Assembly (NCBI RefSeq): GCF_020026915.1
Contig: NZ_JAINUY010000003.1
Coordinates: forward strand, 558,001-622,000
DNA: 64,000 nt
Direction of reading: 5' to 3'
From: Flavobacterium potami
Lineage (GTDB): Bacteria > Bacteroidota > Bacteroidia > Flavobacteriales > Flavobacteriaceae
In this document: piece after piece, positions 41,126 through 50,919 of the stretch
How positions within the stretch are numbered: the stretch's first letter is position 1
Layout: the number at the start of each line of letters is the position of its first letter
Translations under genes and position numbers: made by a program
The notes under the pieces: generated by a model
Databases searched by the model: none
The model's input: only the letters and a program-made list of their open reading frames with translations
What the model was told of the DNA's origin: nothing

Positions 41126-42817
41126 ATGAGAAGTGATGAAGTAAAAAAAGGGGTTCAGCGAACTCCTCACAGATCCTTATTGCGAGCTACGGGCTTGAAA
41201 AACGAAGATTTTGGAAAACCATTTATCGGAGTTGCGAATTCTTTTATTGAAATTATTCCGGGACACTTTTTCTTAAACAAAGTTTCTGAAATTATCAAAG
41301 AAGAAATTCGTGCAAATGGCTGTGTTCCGTTTGAATTCAACACCATCGGAATCGATGACGGAATCGCAATGGGACACGACGGAATGCTGTATTCGCTTCC
41401 AAGTCGCGAGATTATCGCAAACTCTATAGAAAGTGTCATGAACGCTCATAAATTGGATGCTATGATTGCGATTCCAAACTGTGATAAAATTGTTCCGGGA
41501 ATGATTATGGGTGCTTTACGAGTTGATGTTCCTACTATTTTTGTAAGCGGCGGACCAATGTCTAAAGGTTACACCAAAAACGGAACTGCAATTGACTTAG
41601 CAACAGCATTTGAAGCAGTTGGAAAACACGAAGCAGGAAAAATCTCTGACGAAGAATTATATGATATTGAATGCAACGCTTGTCCGAGTGGCGGAAGCTG
41701 TTCTGGAATGTTTACGGCAAACTCGATGAATACTTTGATGGAAGCCATGGGAATTGCCTTGCCTGGAAATGGAACTATTCTAGCACAAACTCCAGAACGC
41801 GAACAATTGTATCGCAAAGCTGCAAGAAGAATTTGTGATATTGCGAAAGATCAGCAGGCTATTGAAAAATTCAAATTGAAAAATATATTGAATGAAAATG
41901 CAGTTCGCAATGCTTTTGCTGTAGATATGGCAATGGGCGGAAGTACAAATACGGTTCTGCATATGCTTGCCATTGCCAACGAAGCCAATGTTGATTTTAA
42001 ACTGAAAGATATTAATACCATTTCTGGAAATGTAGCTCATATTGCTAAAATTTCGCCAAGTTTAAGCACCGTTCATATGGAAGATATCAATAGAGCTGGT
42101 GGCGTAAATGCGGTGATGAAAGAAATAAACAAAAGAGGTTCTGGCGTTTTAATTGATAATCTGACTATTAGCGGAGAAACTTTATTGGAGAAAATCGCTA
42201 ATGCCGAAATTAAAGACACAACGATTATTCACACCATTGATAATCCGTATAGCAGAGTTGGCGGATTGGCAATTTTATACGGAAATCTGGCTGAACAAGG
42301 CGCTGTAATTAAAACGGCTGGTTTAACAGGAGATCGCGTATTTACTGGTAGTGCAGTTTGTTTTGACGGTCAAGCCGAAGCGATTGCCGGAATCATGATG
42401 GGCAAAGTGAAAGCTGGAAATGTAGTCGTTATTCGTTACGAAGGCCCTAAAGGCGGACCTGGAATGCAGGAAATGCTTTCTCCAACCAGTTTGATTATGG
42501 GAATGGGATTAGGAAGTTCTGTTGCTTTAATTACCGACGGAAGATTTAGCGGTGCAACGCGAGGTGCCTCAATCGGACACGTTTCTCCAGAAGCTGCTGA
42601 AGGTGGAATGATTGGTTTGGTTCAGGATGGCGACGAAATTCATATCGATGTAGATCAATATATTTTATCGGTTAATTTAACTGAGGATGAAATTGCTGTA
42701 AGAAAAGCCAATTTCAAACCATTGAAAAAACCTTTAAGCTCAAGATGGCTTTCTCAATATAGAGCATTGGTTACGAATGCTAGTACAGGAGCTGTTTTAA
42801 AAACAGATTTGGATTAA
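41126..42817 (+). CDS. ilvD: Dihydroxy-acid dehydratase
   Basis: The 563-aa enzyme shows all family signatures: the iron-sulfur cysteines in [11 protein letters not shown] and [20 protein letters not shown], the [16 protein letters not shown] segment, [20 protein letters not shown] and [20 protein letters not shown]. It dehydrates dihydroxy-isovalerate and dihydroxy-methylvalerate in valine and isoleucine synthesis. In many Flavobacteria ilvD begins an ilv-leu operon; here no ilvB, ilvN, ilvC or ilvA follows, only a terminator and a convergent Lrp gene. It may be a second copy or a sugar-acid dehydratase of the same IlvD/Edd family, though the length and motifs favour IlvD. Confidence 0.93.
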   Translation: MRSDEVKKGVQRTPHRSLLRATGLKNEDFGKPFIGVANSFIEIIPGHFFLNKVSEIIKEEIRANGCVPFEFNTIGIDDGIAMGHDGMLYSLPSREIIANSIESVMNAHKLDAMIAIPNCDKIVPGMIMGALRVDVPTIFVSGGPMSKGYTKNGTAIDLATAFEAVGKHEAGKISDEELYDIECNACPSGGSCSGMFTANSMNTLMEAMGIALPGNGTILAQTPEREQLYRKAARRICDIAKDQQAIEKFKLKNILNENAVRNAFAVDMAMGGSTNTVLHMLAIANEANVDFKLKDINTISGNVAHIAKISPSLSTVHMEDINRAGGVNAVMKEINKRGSGVLIDNLTISGETLLEKIANAEIKDTTIIHTIDNPYSRVGGLAILYGNLAEQGAVIKTAGLTGDRVFTGSAVCFDGQAEAIAGIMMGKVKAGNVVVIRYEGPKGGPGMQEMLSPTSLIMGMGLGSSVALITDGRFSGATRGASIGHVSPEAAEGGMIGLVQDGDEIHIDVDQYILSVNLTEDEIAVRKANFKPLKKPLSSRWLSQYRALVTNASTGAVLKTDLD

Positions 42818-42838
42818 ATTTTTAAGATATCTTAGAAT

Positions 42839-42873
42839 CAGCTTCTTCATTAATTTGGAGAAGCTGTTTTTTT
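42839..42873 (+). terminator. Rho-independent terminator after ilvD
   Basis: CAGCTTCT (42839-42846) pairs with AGAAGCTG (42859-42866), followed by seven T. It lies 22 bp after the ilvD stop and just before the stop of the convergent Lrp gene. Confidence 0.88.
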
Positions 42874-42876
42874 AAA

Positions 42877-43335
42877 TTATAATGTAATTGGGATGTTCAA
42901 TCCCAACTTTTCGACTCCCATTGCAACAACGGTTCTAAATCTTTTTACATTCTTATTGGCGAAAAACAATTCTCTTGTTAGTTTTTCGTAATCTGCCATT
43001 GATTTTGCAACAATTATTAAGACAAAATCAGATTCTCCTGTTACGTAATAACATTGCTGCACAGCCGAACAGGAAACAAAAGATTTTTTGGTTTCATCAA
43101 TAAGATCGATTTGTTCGCTTTCCAGAAACACTTCAACAATCAAGGTTACAGGATTTCCTAGAGTTTCCCTTTCCAGTATTGAAATATCATGTTTAATAAT
43201 GCCTTCTTCACGCATTCTTTTTACTCTGCGTTGTACCGCTGCAGGAGATAATCCTATTGTTTCTCCAATATCTCGCTGCGGAGTTAAATTATTCTTTTGA
43301 AGAATTTTTAGTATTTCCTTATCAAAACTATCCAT
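42877..43335 (-). CDS. Lrp/AsnC-family transcriptional regulator
   Basis: The 152-aa protein has the Lrp winged helix (DSFDKEILKILQKNNLTPQR, IGLSPAAVQRRVKRMREEGI) and the RAM/AsnC ligand-binding domain (SAVQQCYYVTGESDFVLIIV). Lrp-type regulators sense amino acids and often control a divergent exporter; the EamA gene lies divergently 96 bp away, the clearest target, with ilvD downstream as a possible second one. Length is normal. Confidence 0.92.
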   Translation of the reverse strand: MDSFDKEILKILQKNNLTPQRDIGETIGLSPAAVQRRVKRMREEGIIKHDISILERETLGNPVTLIVEVFLESEQIDLIDETKKSFVSCSAVQQCYYVTGESDFVLIIVAKSMADYEKLTRELFFANKNVKRFRTVVAMGVEKLGLNIPITL

Positions 43336-43431
43336 AAATGAAACAAAATTGCAAATTCACCCCCAAATTTAAGCAAAATAACCTCCAATAATGATGCAAT
43401 TTTGCATTTCATAAATTAAAATAATACAAGA

Positions 43432-44358
43432 ATGAGCAAATCAATATTTAAAGGATTTCTTTTGGCTATTATAGCAGCTATATTTTGGGGAATATCAGGA
43501 ACGTTTGGCCAGTTTTTATTTCAAGAAAGAGGACTTAATGTAGAATGGTTGATTACCATTAGAATGCTAGTCTCAGGAATAATACTTTTGTTTTACTCGA
43601 AATTAAGCGAAAAAACAGCAGTATTTGAAATCTGGAAATCCAAAAAAGATGCTTTACAATTATTAGTATTTAGTATCGCTGGAATGCTCTCTGTTCAATA
43701 CACTTATTTTGCAGCTATAAAACATTCCAATGCTGCAACGGCAACGATATTGCAATTCTGCGGTCCCATTATTATTGCTATTTTTTTAGCTTTAAAATTT
43801 AAAAAATTACCAAAAGCAAAAGAAACATTAGCTATTATACTTGCAGTAACAGGTACTATATTATTAGTAACGCACGGTAATTTCAATAAATTAGCTATTT
43901 CTGGAAGTGCTTTATTTTTCGGACTCAGTTCAGCGGTCGCTTTGGCAATTTATACGCTACAGCCTGCTAAACTGCTTCACAAATATAAACCTTCGGTTGT
44001 AATTGGTTGGGGAATGTTTTGCGGTGGTTTTGCTTTTAGCTTTGTTAAAGCTCCATGGCAAATAGAAGGTCAATGGGATGCATTTACCTATCTCTACACA
44101 ATCTTGATAATTGTATTTGGAACTTTAATTGCTTTTACATTTTACCTCAATTCTGTAAAAATAATTGGGGGACAAAAAGCCAGTTTATTGGCATCTGCCG
44201 AACCACTTGCCGCTACAATCTTAGCCGTTTATTGGCTTAAAACACCTTTTTCTCTTATTGACTGGATTGGGAGTTTATTAATCATCTCTACAGTTTTTTT
44301 ATTAAGCAAAAGCACTGAGAAAAAACCTGTTTTTCAAAACCATCAAGAAACGCATTAG
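43432..44358 (+). CDS. EamA/DMT-superfamily transporter, probable amino-acid or metabolite exporter
   Basis: The 308-aa protein has ten predicted membrane helices in two EamA halves: AAIFWGISGTFGQFLFQERG and TYFAAIKHSNAATATILQFC in the first half, IIGGQKASLLASAEPLAATI in the second. The divergent Lrp gene suggests control by an amino acid and hence export of one, as for YddG- or RhtA-like carriers (inference). A 13-bp-stem terminator follows at 44479. Confidence 0.88.
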   Translation: MSKSIFKGFLLAIIAAIFWGISGTFGQFLFQERGLNVEWLITIRMLVSGIILLFYSKLSEKTAVFEIWKSKKDALQLLVFSIAGMLSVQYTYFAAIKHSNAATATILQFCGPIIIAIFLALKFKKLPKAKETLAIILAVTGTILLVTHGNFNKLAISGSALFFGLSSAVALAIYTLQPAKLLHKYKPSVVIGWGMFCGGFAFSFVKAPWQIEGQWDAFTYLYTILIIVFGTLIAFTFYLNSVKIIGGQKASLLASAEPLAATILAVYWLKTPFSLIDWIGSLLIISTVFLLSKSTEKKPVFQNHQETH

Positions 44359-44478
44359 AAAACAACGAAAGCTTAAAAAACTTTAATGGTCAATAAAAAC
44401 AATTTAAACAGAATACCAATACAGACGCTATATTAAAAAGAGATTAAAGCTAAAATTTACATTTTCAAATACTTAAAA

Positions 44479-44513
44479 AAAAGCTAAATCAAAATTGATT
44501 TAGCTTTTTTCAT
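44479..44513 (+). terminator. Rho-independent terminator, perfect 13-bp stem
   Basis: AAAAGCTAAATCA (44479-44491) pairs with TGATTTAGCTTTT (44496-44508) around an AAAT loop, followed by a T-rich tract. It ends the EamA transcript, 120 bp after the stop codon. Confidence 0.88.
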
Positions 44514-44571
44514 TTTTTTTTAATATATTTATAAAATAAAGCTCAAAACTATCCACCTTAAATTATTAAAA

Positions 44572-44748
44572 ATGGAAAAAATAACCTCCAAATCGCTAAT
44601 GTTGCTATCCGTTGGAATTTTCATTATAGCCGCTTCTTTAATCATTCCTCATTTTATCAAAATATCAGATTTGTCAAGAGGTTTAATTGTCGGAATGGGA
44701 CTTGGAATGTTATTATTAGCACTTAGTCCTAAACGCGAATCGAATTAA
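44572..44748 (+). CDS. Small two-helix membrane protein
   Basis: The 58-codon frame encodes two hydrophobic segments (LMLLSVGIFIIAASLIIPHF, about 9-28, and GLIVGMGLGMLLLALSP, about 37-53) joined by a short polar turn, with charged ends (MEKITSK and PKRESN). Such helical hairpins of about 60 aa are common in Bacteroidota. The start follows an AT-rich leader with no Shine-Dalgarno, as expected for the group. It ends 1 bp before the stop of the convergent glycosyltransferase gene. The function is unknown. Confidence 0.6.
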   Translation: MEKITSKSLMLLSVGIFIIAASLIIPHFIKISDLSRGLIVGMGLGMLLLALSPKRESN

Positions 44749-44749
44749 C

Positions 44750-46180
44750 TTATTTCTTAGTAAATCCTTTTCGGGTCATCTCGCCCCATCCTTTAGTTCC
44801 CATAATTTTTTCTTTATAACCGATCAAAGCGGCGTAAACCGTAAGCGGATGAAAATAAACTGGTTCTATAAATGCTGCCATTAAAAGTTTAAAGAAATCT
44901 GTTTGTTTTGGATATTTGTGATACGTTCTTTCCTCACTAAACAAAGCAATTACCGAAAAGAAAACAGCAAAAGAATAGACAAAAAGCAATAGTAATACAA
45001 AGAAATGCCAGTTTAATAAGCCGAAAATTATAAAAATTACGGTTATTAAGAGTCCAATAAATTCTATTCCGGGAGCCAGAAATTCAAACAATGTCCAATA
45101 AGGCACACTCAACATTCCTAAAAGTTTATATTTGGGGTTGAGAAACATTTTTTTGTGGAAGCTTAATGTTTCTATTGTTCCTCGCATCCAACGGCTTCTT
45201 TGTTTTTTAAATATCTTGAAATCTTCGGGTGCTTCTGTCCAACACAACGGATCCGGAATATAACTTACCGCATAAGGCAATTTATTTTCGAGCATATAAC
45301 GGCGCATTCTCACGATGAGTTCCATGTCTTCTCCTACCGTTTTTGTGCTATAGCCACCAGATAAAATAGCAATTTCTTTATCAAATGCTCCAAAAGCACC
45401 ACTTATCAGTAATAATCCGTCTAGTCTTCCCCACGCCATTCTACCCAAAAGAAAAGCTCTTAAATATTCTAGAACCTGAATTCGAGGCAACATCACGTCC
45501 GGAATATTAACCTCAACCAAACGACCATTTTTAATTACACATTGATTGGCAATTCGCACTACGCCTCCTGTTGCAATAATTCTTTTTCCTTGTGATTCTA
45601 AGAAAGGTTTTGCCAGTTTTAAAAGTGAATCTTTGTCCAGAATACAATCAACATCGATACAAACTACGTATGGATTCTGTGCAATATTTAAACCGACGTT
45701 TAAAGCATCGGCCTTACCTCCATTTTCTTTGTCAACTACAATTAGTTTTTTGAACGCCGCATTTCTGGACGTATAAATTCCTTTTATTTTTTTGGTTTCA
45801 ATTTTAGGATGAATATTCAAATCGGTCAAAACCAAATCGTACGTTTTGGTTAGAATTTCCATCGAATTGTCTTTACTTCCATCGTTTACCACAATAACCT
45901 GATAATTATTATAATTTAATGAAAGTAAAGATTTTACATTTTCTTCAATCGTAAATCCTTCATTATATGCAGGCGCAATCAACGAAAGTTTTGGTGCGAA
46001 TTCGCTTGTCAGAAGCACTTCATAATCTACAAAACTGTTTTTTTTCAGGTAACTTCTTAATTCTTTTTGTGAAAGATAAGCCAATATCAAATAAGAAGAC
46101 ATAATTAGAATGGCATACCCCAAAATAAGAAGTATGTAAACATCTAAAAACCATGTTATCTCTGTATCAAAAAAAGTCAT
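44750..46180 (-). CDS. Family 2 processive glycosyltransferase (BcsA/PgaC-like) in the membrane
   Basis: The 476-aa protein has an N-terminal helix, then the GT2 catalytic domain: LIAPAYNEGFTIEENVKSLL, VIVVNDGSKDNSMEI, the metal-binding DVDCILDKDSL, SGAFGAFDKE, the catalytic GEDMELIVRM and the processivity motif KKQRSRWMRGT (Q-x-x-R-W). At least four C-terminal helices form the exit channel. It should make a polysaccharide from a UDP-sugar and thread it across the inner membrane. It is the last gene of a five-gene unit with a YaiO barrel. No PilZ or GGDEF domain is present, so control by c-di-GMP is not indicated. Confidence 0.9.
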   Translation of the reverse strand: MTFFDTEITWFLDVYILLILGYAILIMSSYLILAYLSQKELRSYLKKNSFVDYEVLLTSEFAPKLSLIAPAYNEGFTIEENVKSLLSLNYNNYQVIVVNDGSKDNSMEILTKTYDLVLTDLNIHPKIETKKIKGIYTSRNAAFKKLIVVDKENGGKADALNVGLNIAQNPYVVCIDVDCILDKDSLLKLAKPFLESQGKRIIATGGVVRIANQCVIKNGRLVEVNIPDVMLPRIQVLEYLRAFLLGRMAWGRLDGLLLISGAFGAFDKEIAILSGGYSTKTVGEDMELIVRMRRYMLENKLPYAVSYIPDPLCWTEAPEDFKIFKKQRSRWMRGTIETLSFHKKMFLNPKYKLLGMLSVPYWTLFEFLAPGIEFIGLLITVIFIIFGLLNWHFFVLLLLFVYSFAVFFSVIALFSEERTYHKYPKQTDFFKLLMAAFIEPVYFHPLTVYAALIGYKEKIMGTKGWGEMTRKGFTKK

Positions 46181-46191
46181 TCCGTTTTTAT

Positions 46192-47013
46192 TTATAGCGT
46201 TAACGCCTGTAAGACGCTTTGCGCTTCATATTTTATTATAGTGTTGGGAGCTTTTGCTGTCAATTCTGCAACAAAAGGCACTTTTTGTGTCAGTTTCAGT
46301 TCTTTTATGAGTTTCAATCCTAACGAAATCACGGTGGTGTTTTGCGATTCCAATAAAAGCTCGACACCTTTTGTATCTCCGATATCATGTTTTTTGAAAG
46401 CACTAATAATATTAACCTGAGTCCATTCGTCAATAATATCAGAATGTTCGGTAAGATGTACAATTCCTTTTGTTCCTTCTAATCTTATTCCTGCATTTAT
46501 GGCTGTAATTTTTAAAGTCTTGTTTCGGGCTTTAGAACAGGCAATAATCTGTTCAAAGGCTTCATTGATTTTAAATTCAGACAATTCTGTAATTCCTTTA
46601 CATTTTACTTCCCAATTAAAATTTTTGAGCTTTTTATAGGAATCTTTTATCAAAGCAGAATCTTTATAAAATTGTTCCAGTTTCTGCGCATAAATGCCTT
46701 CGTAATTTTTATGAAGATTGATGAGCGTTTCTGTCAAAACTTCTCTGAAAAAACGCGTATCAAAAAGCACCATGAAATTTTTATCTTTTTTAATCTCTGA
46801 AAACAGTACATCTTCAAAAATGACAGAAGACATTACCCTTTCAATCTGGGTTTCATATTCTAATCTAAGCTTTTCCCTTTTGATGTTTCTATTTCTACTT
46901 GCCACAATGATGAGATAGAAAATAAAGGAAGCAGCAACAAACAAATAAATTGCTCCCGTTAGAAAAGGCACCACCCAATGTCCGTTTTTATATAACTGCC
47001 AGATTTCTGTCAT
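46192..47013 (-). CDS. Membrane-anchored HEAT-repeat protein
   Basis: The 273-aa protein has one N-terminal membrane helix (FLTGAIYLFVAASFIFYLII), a helical linker, and HEAT-type helical repeats in the second half (TLKITAINAGIRLEGTKGIV, TQVNIISAFKKHDIGDTKGV, NTTVISLGLKLIKELKLT). Such repeats are scaffolds for protein contacts. It lies between the YaiO barrel (1-bp gap) and GT2 synthase (11-bp gap), so it may bridge synthase and outer-membrane exporter or recruit the synthase partner (inference). Confidence 0.8.
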   Translation of the reverse strand: MTEIWQLYKNGHWVVPFLTGAIYLFVAASFIFYLIIVASRNRNIKREKLRLEYETQIERVMSSVIFEDVLFSEIKKDKNFMVLFDTRFFREVLTETLINLHKNYEGIYAQKLEQFYKDSALIKDSYKKLKNFNWEVKCKGITELSEFKINEAFEQIIACSKARNKTLKITAINAGIRLEGTKGIVHLTEHSDIIDEWTQVNIISAFKKHDIGDTKGVELLLESQNTTVISLGLKLIKELKLTQKVPFVAELTAKAPNTIIKYEAQSVLQALTL

Positions 47014-47014
47014 A

Positions 47015-48229
47015 TCAAAAACGTTTGGTTACAATTAGCTGTACATTAAACCTGTTTCTATATTGTCCCGGAATATATTCTTCATCTTCATACAAGAAAA
47101 TCGGACGAACAAAAAACGAGTCGCCAAAACGATGCTGGTACTGAATCCCGATTCGATATGCCTTCAATGGTTGTGTAAAATTATTGTATAGATACAAATA
47201 AGGTACATTTCCATATTGCAATTCCAACCTAATGATGCGTTCTTTTTCTTCATTTGTTCTCTGAATACTTACAACATGAGAAAACAATTCGTTTGAAGTA
47301 TCATAATAAGGTCGATAAGCAAAAGAATAAATTCCTGGATTATAAGACAATTGGCCTGTTACCAAAGTAATATCGTCGGTATCAAAATGCATGAATCTTC
47401 CTCCAATAGAATATTCAAACTTTTTATAAGGTTTGAAATAATATTCTAAACCCGCTTTTGCAACAGGAAATATCGTTTCGCCAGTTGAAACTCCGGCATT
47501 TGCATACAAATAGCTTTTGTTAGAAAAGGTTTGATAGAAGTCAGTCTCAAACAACATTTGCGTTTCGTTGCTCACATTTCCGATGTTTGCTCTTCCAACA
47601 ATGGCCGATTTACTAAATTTATGTGAATATTCAGCATATCCGTAATGAAACGGAGATTGTCCTGGATCTGAACTCGAAATATTCAAATAAGACACCGATA
47701 CTGCATTTTTTGCTTTACGGCCAATAAGTGTTCTAATTCCCTTAAAAGCCTGAGTGCTGTTATCTGCAAAAGAAGCTTTCTCAATCAGTTCTAAGGCTTC
47801 CTGATCACGGTTTAGTTTTTCCAGACAACTTGCTTTTATTTTTAAAACCTCAACATCTTTTGGAGCAATTGCCAAATATTTATCACAATACAGATTACAC
47901 TTTTCGTAATTCTCTGACCAGAAATAAACATTAATAATGGCTTGTAAAGCTTCCGGATTCGGATTAACTCTGTCTGTCAACGGAGAAAGCACTTTTATCG
48001 CCGTTTTATAATCCTTTTTCCAGCTGTAAATTCTTCCGGTATATGTTTGGATATCTTCGTCTTGAGGATACTTGGCACGTAAAGGTTCAATTAAAGATAA
48101 AGCTTTATCGTAATGTTCTTTTTCCACTTCACGTTTAACGTTTGCTAAAGTTTCTTCAACATTAATTTCCTGACCAAATGCAATGGAGGAAACAAATAAC
48201 AGGCAGATAGAATAATATAGAAATTTCAT
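47015..48229 (-). CDS. YaiO-family outer-membrane beta-barrel with TPR repeats
   Basis: The 404-aa protein has a signal peptide (LLFVSSIAFGQ), three to four TPR units in residues ~25-155 (EKEHYDKALSLIEPLRAKYP, DYKTAIKVLSPLTDRVNPNP, DQEALELIEKASF), and a C-terminal half of alternating strands ending in FNVQLIVTKRF, the terminal Phe expected of barrels. TPR plus barrel is the layout of polysaccharide exporters such as PgaA and BcsC. It overlaps the response-regulator stop by 1 bp (TAATG) and precedes the HEAT and GT2 genes. Confidence 0.85.
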   Translation of the reverse strand: MKFLYYSICLLFVSSIAFGQEINVEETLANVKREVEKEHYDKALSLIEPLRAKYPQDEDIQTYTGRIYSWKKDYKTAIKVLSPLTDRVNPNPEALQAIINVYFWSENYEKCNLYCDKYLAIAPKDVEVLKIKASCLEKLNRDQEALELIEKASFADNSTQAFKGIRTLIGRKAKNAVSVSYLNISSSDPGQSPFHYGYAEYSHKFSKSAIVGRANIGNVSNETQMLFETDFYQTFSNKSYLYANAGVSTGETIFPVAKAGLEYYFKPYKKFEYSIGGRFMHFDTDDITLVTGQLSYNPGIYSFAYRPYYDTSNELFSHVVSIQRTNEEKERIIRLELQYGNVPYLYLYNNFTQPLKAYRIGIQYQHRFGDSFFVRPIFLYEDEEYIPGQYRNRFNVQLIVTKRF

Positions 48230-48594
48230 TATACACGTGTGTTTAGTAATTTATTGATTCTCACTAAAAGCACAGCCGGGCTGACTGGTTTTGCTATAAA
48301 TTCATTGGCTCCAATGTCAAACGAATCCAATTCTGTTTGTTCAACGCCTGAAGAAGTTAGTATAATGACAGGAACATCAGATTTAAGCGTTTCGCGGACA
48401 TATTGAGTAATTTCCATTCCGCTTATACCGGGCATGTTGATATCTGTAAGAATCAGATTGTAATGATTCTCTTTTATAGCATCGAGCGCATCTTTTCCAT
48501 CAGAAAACTGGTCAACACTAAATCCTTTAGATTCTAAGAAAAAAGATAATGATTTGCGTAGGATGTCATTATCTTCAGCTAAGATTATTCTCAT
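48229..48594 (-). CDS. Stand-alone response-regulator receiver protein
   Basis: The 121-aa protein is a lone CheY-like receiver: acidic pocket LAEDND (residues 5-10), phosphoacceptor Asp51 in LILTDINMPGIS, Thr in PVIILTSSG, and Lys in EFIAKPVSPA. It has no output domain, so it should act by binding a partner. It is encoded between the hybrid kinase and the YaiO barrel and overlaps the latter, so it likely couples the kinase signal to polysaccharide export. Confidence 0.92.
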   Translation of the reverse strand: MRIILAEDNDILRKSLSFFLESKGFSVDQFSDGKDALDAIKENHYNLILTDINMPGISGMEITQYVRETLKSDVPVIILTSSGVEQTELDSFDIGANEFIAKPVSPAVLLVRINKLLNTRV

Positions 48595-48670
48595 TTTTTC
48601 AAATTTTAAACTAGGGGCAAAATTTAATTATAATGTCAGAAATGTAAAGCTATTGCATATTTCTCTTTTA

Positions 48671-50653
48671 TCATAGTGATTTTAGAATTTTTACGACATC
48701 TTCGATTCCACAATGTAAAATATTTATTTTGTCCAAAATTTCTGTAGAAAACTGAGCCATCATGGCCTCCTCCTCTATAATTGTTGCACATTTGCTAAGA
48801 TCATCCAGCATAAAAATATCCAAACTTGACTTCATATTATGCGCCAGTTTCTTTACTGTATCGTGATCCTCTTTTTTGAAAGCTTCTTCTAATTCTGCAA
48901 CCTGACCTGGAATTTTTTCTAAGAAAAGATGAATCATTTCCTCTTTAAAATTTTCATCTCCGCAAGCCATTTCATCCAAAAAAGAAAAATCTATTCTTCT
49001 TCTTTTTTCTGGTCCTACTTCTTCGGTCAAAGCTGTTTTTATTGCTTTTAAAAGTATGTTTTGCTTAAAAGGTTTTGGAACATAACCATTCATTCCTGCT
49101 TTATAACAACGTTCTTGTTCTCCAATTAAAGAATGTGCCGTCATGGCAATAATAGGAATTGAAAAATTCATTTCGTTACGGATATAATCCGTGGTTTGGT
49201 AACCATCTTTTACTGGCATTTGAAGATCCATTAATACCAAATCATACTGATTTTTTGATAATAATTCGATACCATCTTCTCCATTCCCAGCAACATCCAA
49301 TTCAAAACCAAAATTCTGAATAACGCTTTTTACCAATTTCTGATTTAAAACATTATCCTCGCAAAGCAATATTTTTAGATGACCAAGATCATTTTTTGAA
49401 ACTGTTTTTGAAGCCGTTTCCTGAACTTCCGTTTTTTTGTAGGTAATGAAAAAGAAAAATTCTGAACCTCGGTTCAATTCGCTTTTTACATGAATTTCTC
49501 CTTTATGAAGTTCTACCAATTGTTTAACGATATTCAAACCAAGACCAGTACCTCCAAATGTTCTTGTGGTACTTTCTTCACCTTGAGTAAAACGTTCAAA
49601 AATAGTTTTAAGTTTGTTTTTTGGAATTCCGATACCTGTATCTTTAACAGAAAATCGAAGCGTATAACCGTCGGCTGTTTCTTCTGTTTTCTTTACTGAA
49701 ACAGTTACTTCTCCTTCTTGCGTAAACTTAAGCGAATTGCCTACCAGATTTACTAATATCTGGTTCAGTCTTCCCTGATCACCTATTACATTTTCAGGCA
49801 TTTCCGCATCCAAATAAAGATTGAATTCAACATCTTTTTGAACTTTAACTTTCAATAAATTATAGACATGTTTCAATGTCTTTTTTAAATTGAAAGGTTC
49901 CATTTCAATGGCCAAATTTCCCGATTCAATTTTAGAAAGATCCAGAATATCATTGATAATAATGAGGAGATTTTCTCCAGCAATTTGCACACTATCGATA
50001 TAATCCTTTTGCGTCTCATCTAAATCTGTCTGAGCCAAAAGATCTGTAAAACCGATAATAGCATTCAAAGGTGTTCTGATTTCGTGACTCATATTTGCCA
50101 GAAAACTGTCTTTTGCTAAAACAGCGCGTTCGGCAATCTTTCTTTGCGTGTACAACTCATAATTTTTGGTACCCAATTCTAACTGAGCCATAACGTGTTT
50201 TGCTACAATAGAAAGTGCATTTCGCTGGTTGTCGTCGAGTTCTTTAACGACATGATCGACAGCACATAAAGTTCCAATATTGTAACCATCAGGTGTTGTA
50301 AGTGGTACTCCTGCGTAAAACCTAACATTGAATCCGCCTGTTACATTAGGGTCATCTTTAAATCTTTCGCTTAAATGGGTGTCGTTGATTTCGACCATTT
50401 TAGTATCCATGATCGTATAATTACAAAATGTAATTTCACGAGGAACTTCTGACACTCCTATTCCAATTTCAGACTTAAACCATTGTCTGCTTTCGTCGAT
50501 AAATGAAATATGGGCAATAGGAACACCACAGATATACGAAACAAGCTTTGTGGCATCATCAAAAGCATTGTCTGGAAGTGTATCTAGTATATTGTAACGT
50601 TTTAGAGCAGCTAAACGTTCTAATTCGTTTTCTGGAATGGGGTAATCTCTCAT
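48671..50653 (-). CDS. GAF-hybrid histidine kinase with receiver and HPt domains
   Basis: The 660-aa protein has a GAF domain (about 20-165, with RQWFKSEIGIGVSEVPREIT), HisKA with His190 in FLANMSHEIRTPLNAIIG, HATPase (LNQILVNLVGNSLKFTQEGE, GTGLGLNIVKQLVELH), a receiver (YDLVLMDLQMPVKDGY), and a C-terminal HPt domain (VKKLAHNMKSSLDIFM). The start at 50653 precedes the DYPIPENELERLAALKRY sequence typical for such GAF kinases; an upstream ATG adds 8 doubtful residues. No membrane segments, so it is cytoplasmic. It probably sends phosphate by HPt to the receiver protein 76 bp downstream. Confidence 0.93.
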   Translation of the reverse strand: MRDYPIPENELERLAALKRYNILDTLPDNAFDDATKLVSYICGVPIAHISFIDESRQWFKSEIGIGVSEVPREITFCNYTIMDTKMVEINDTHLSERFKDDPNVTGGFNVRFYAGVPLTTPDGYNIGTLCAVDHVVKELDDNQRNALSIVAKHVMAQLELGTKNYELYTQRKIAERAVLAKDSFLANMSHEIRTPLNAIIGFTDLLAQTDLDETQKDYIDSVQIAGENLLIIINDILDLSKIESGNLAIEMEPFNLKKTLKHVYNLLKVKVQKDVEFNLYLDAEMPENVIGDQGRLNQILVNLVGNSLKFTQEGEVTVSVKKTEETADGYTLRFSVKDTGIGIPKNKLKTIFERFTQGEESTTRTFGGTGLGLNIVKQLVELHKGEIHVKSELNRGSEFFFFITYKKTEVQETASKTVSKNDLGHLKILLCEDNVLNQKLVKSVIQNFGFELDVAGNGEDGIELLSKNQYDLVLMDLQMPVKDGYQTTDYIRNEMNFSIPIIAMTAHSLIGEQERCYKAGMNGYVPKPFKQNILLKAIKTALTEEVGPEKRRRIDFSFLDEMACGDENFKEEMIHLFLEKIPGQVAELEEAFKKEDHDTVKKLAHNMKSSLDIFMLDDLSKCATIIEEEAMMAQFSTEILDKINILHCGIEDVVKILKSL

Positions 50654-50919
50654 TTTATTAGTAGGTAAAGTGCACAAAGATAAGCTAAATTGAATAAAGA
50701 TGCCTTGTTTTGCCTATAAACGTATTTGATATTCAGAATCGTATTACCCATTTTTTATTTCATTACAAATTTTTTCAAGGTCATTACAAAATTGAATATC
50801 TGCTATTGGGCGCCAACTGATTTTGTTATAAAATTGCGCAGATTTTGTAAACTAATCTCTTTCAAAAGGCACTTTTTTTCAGGAATCGTAGTACTTAAAA
50901 GAGATAAAAATTAAAGTAA

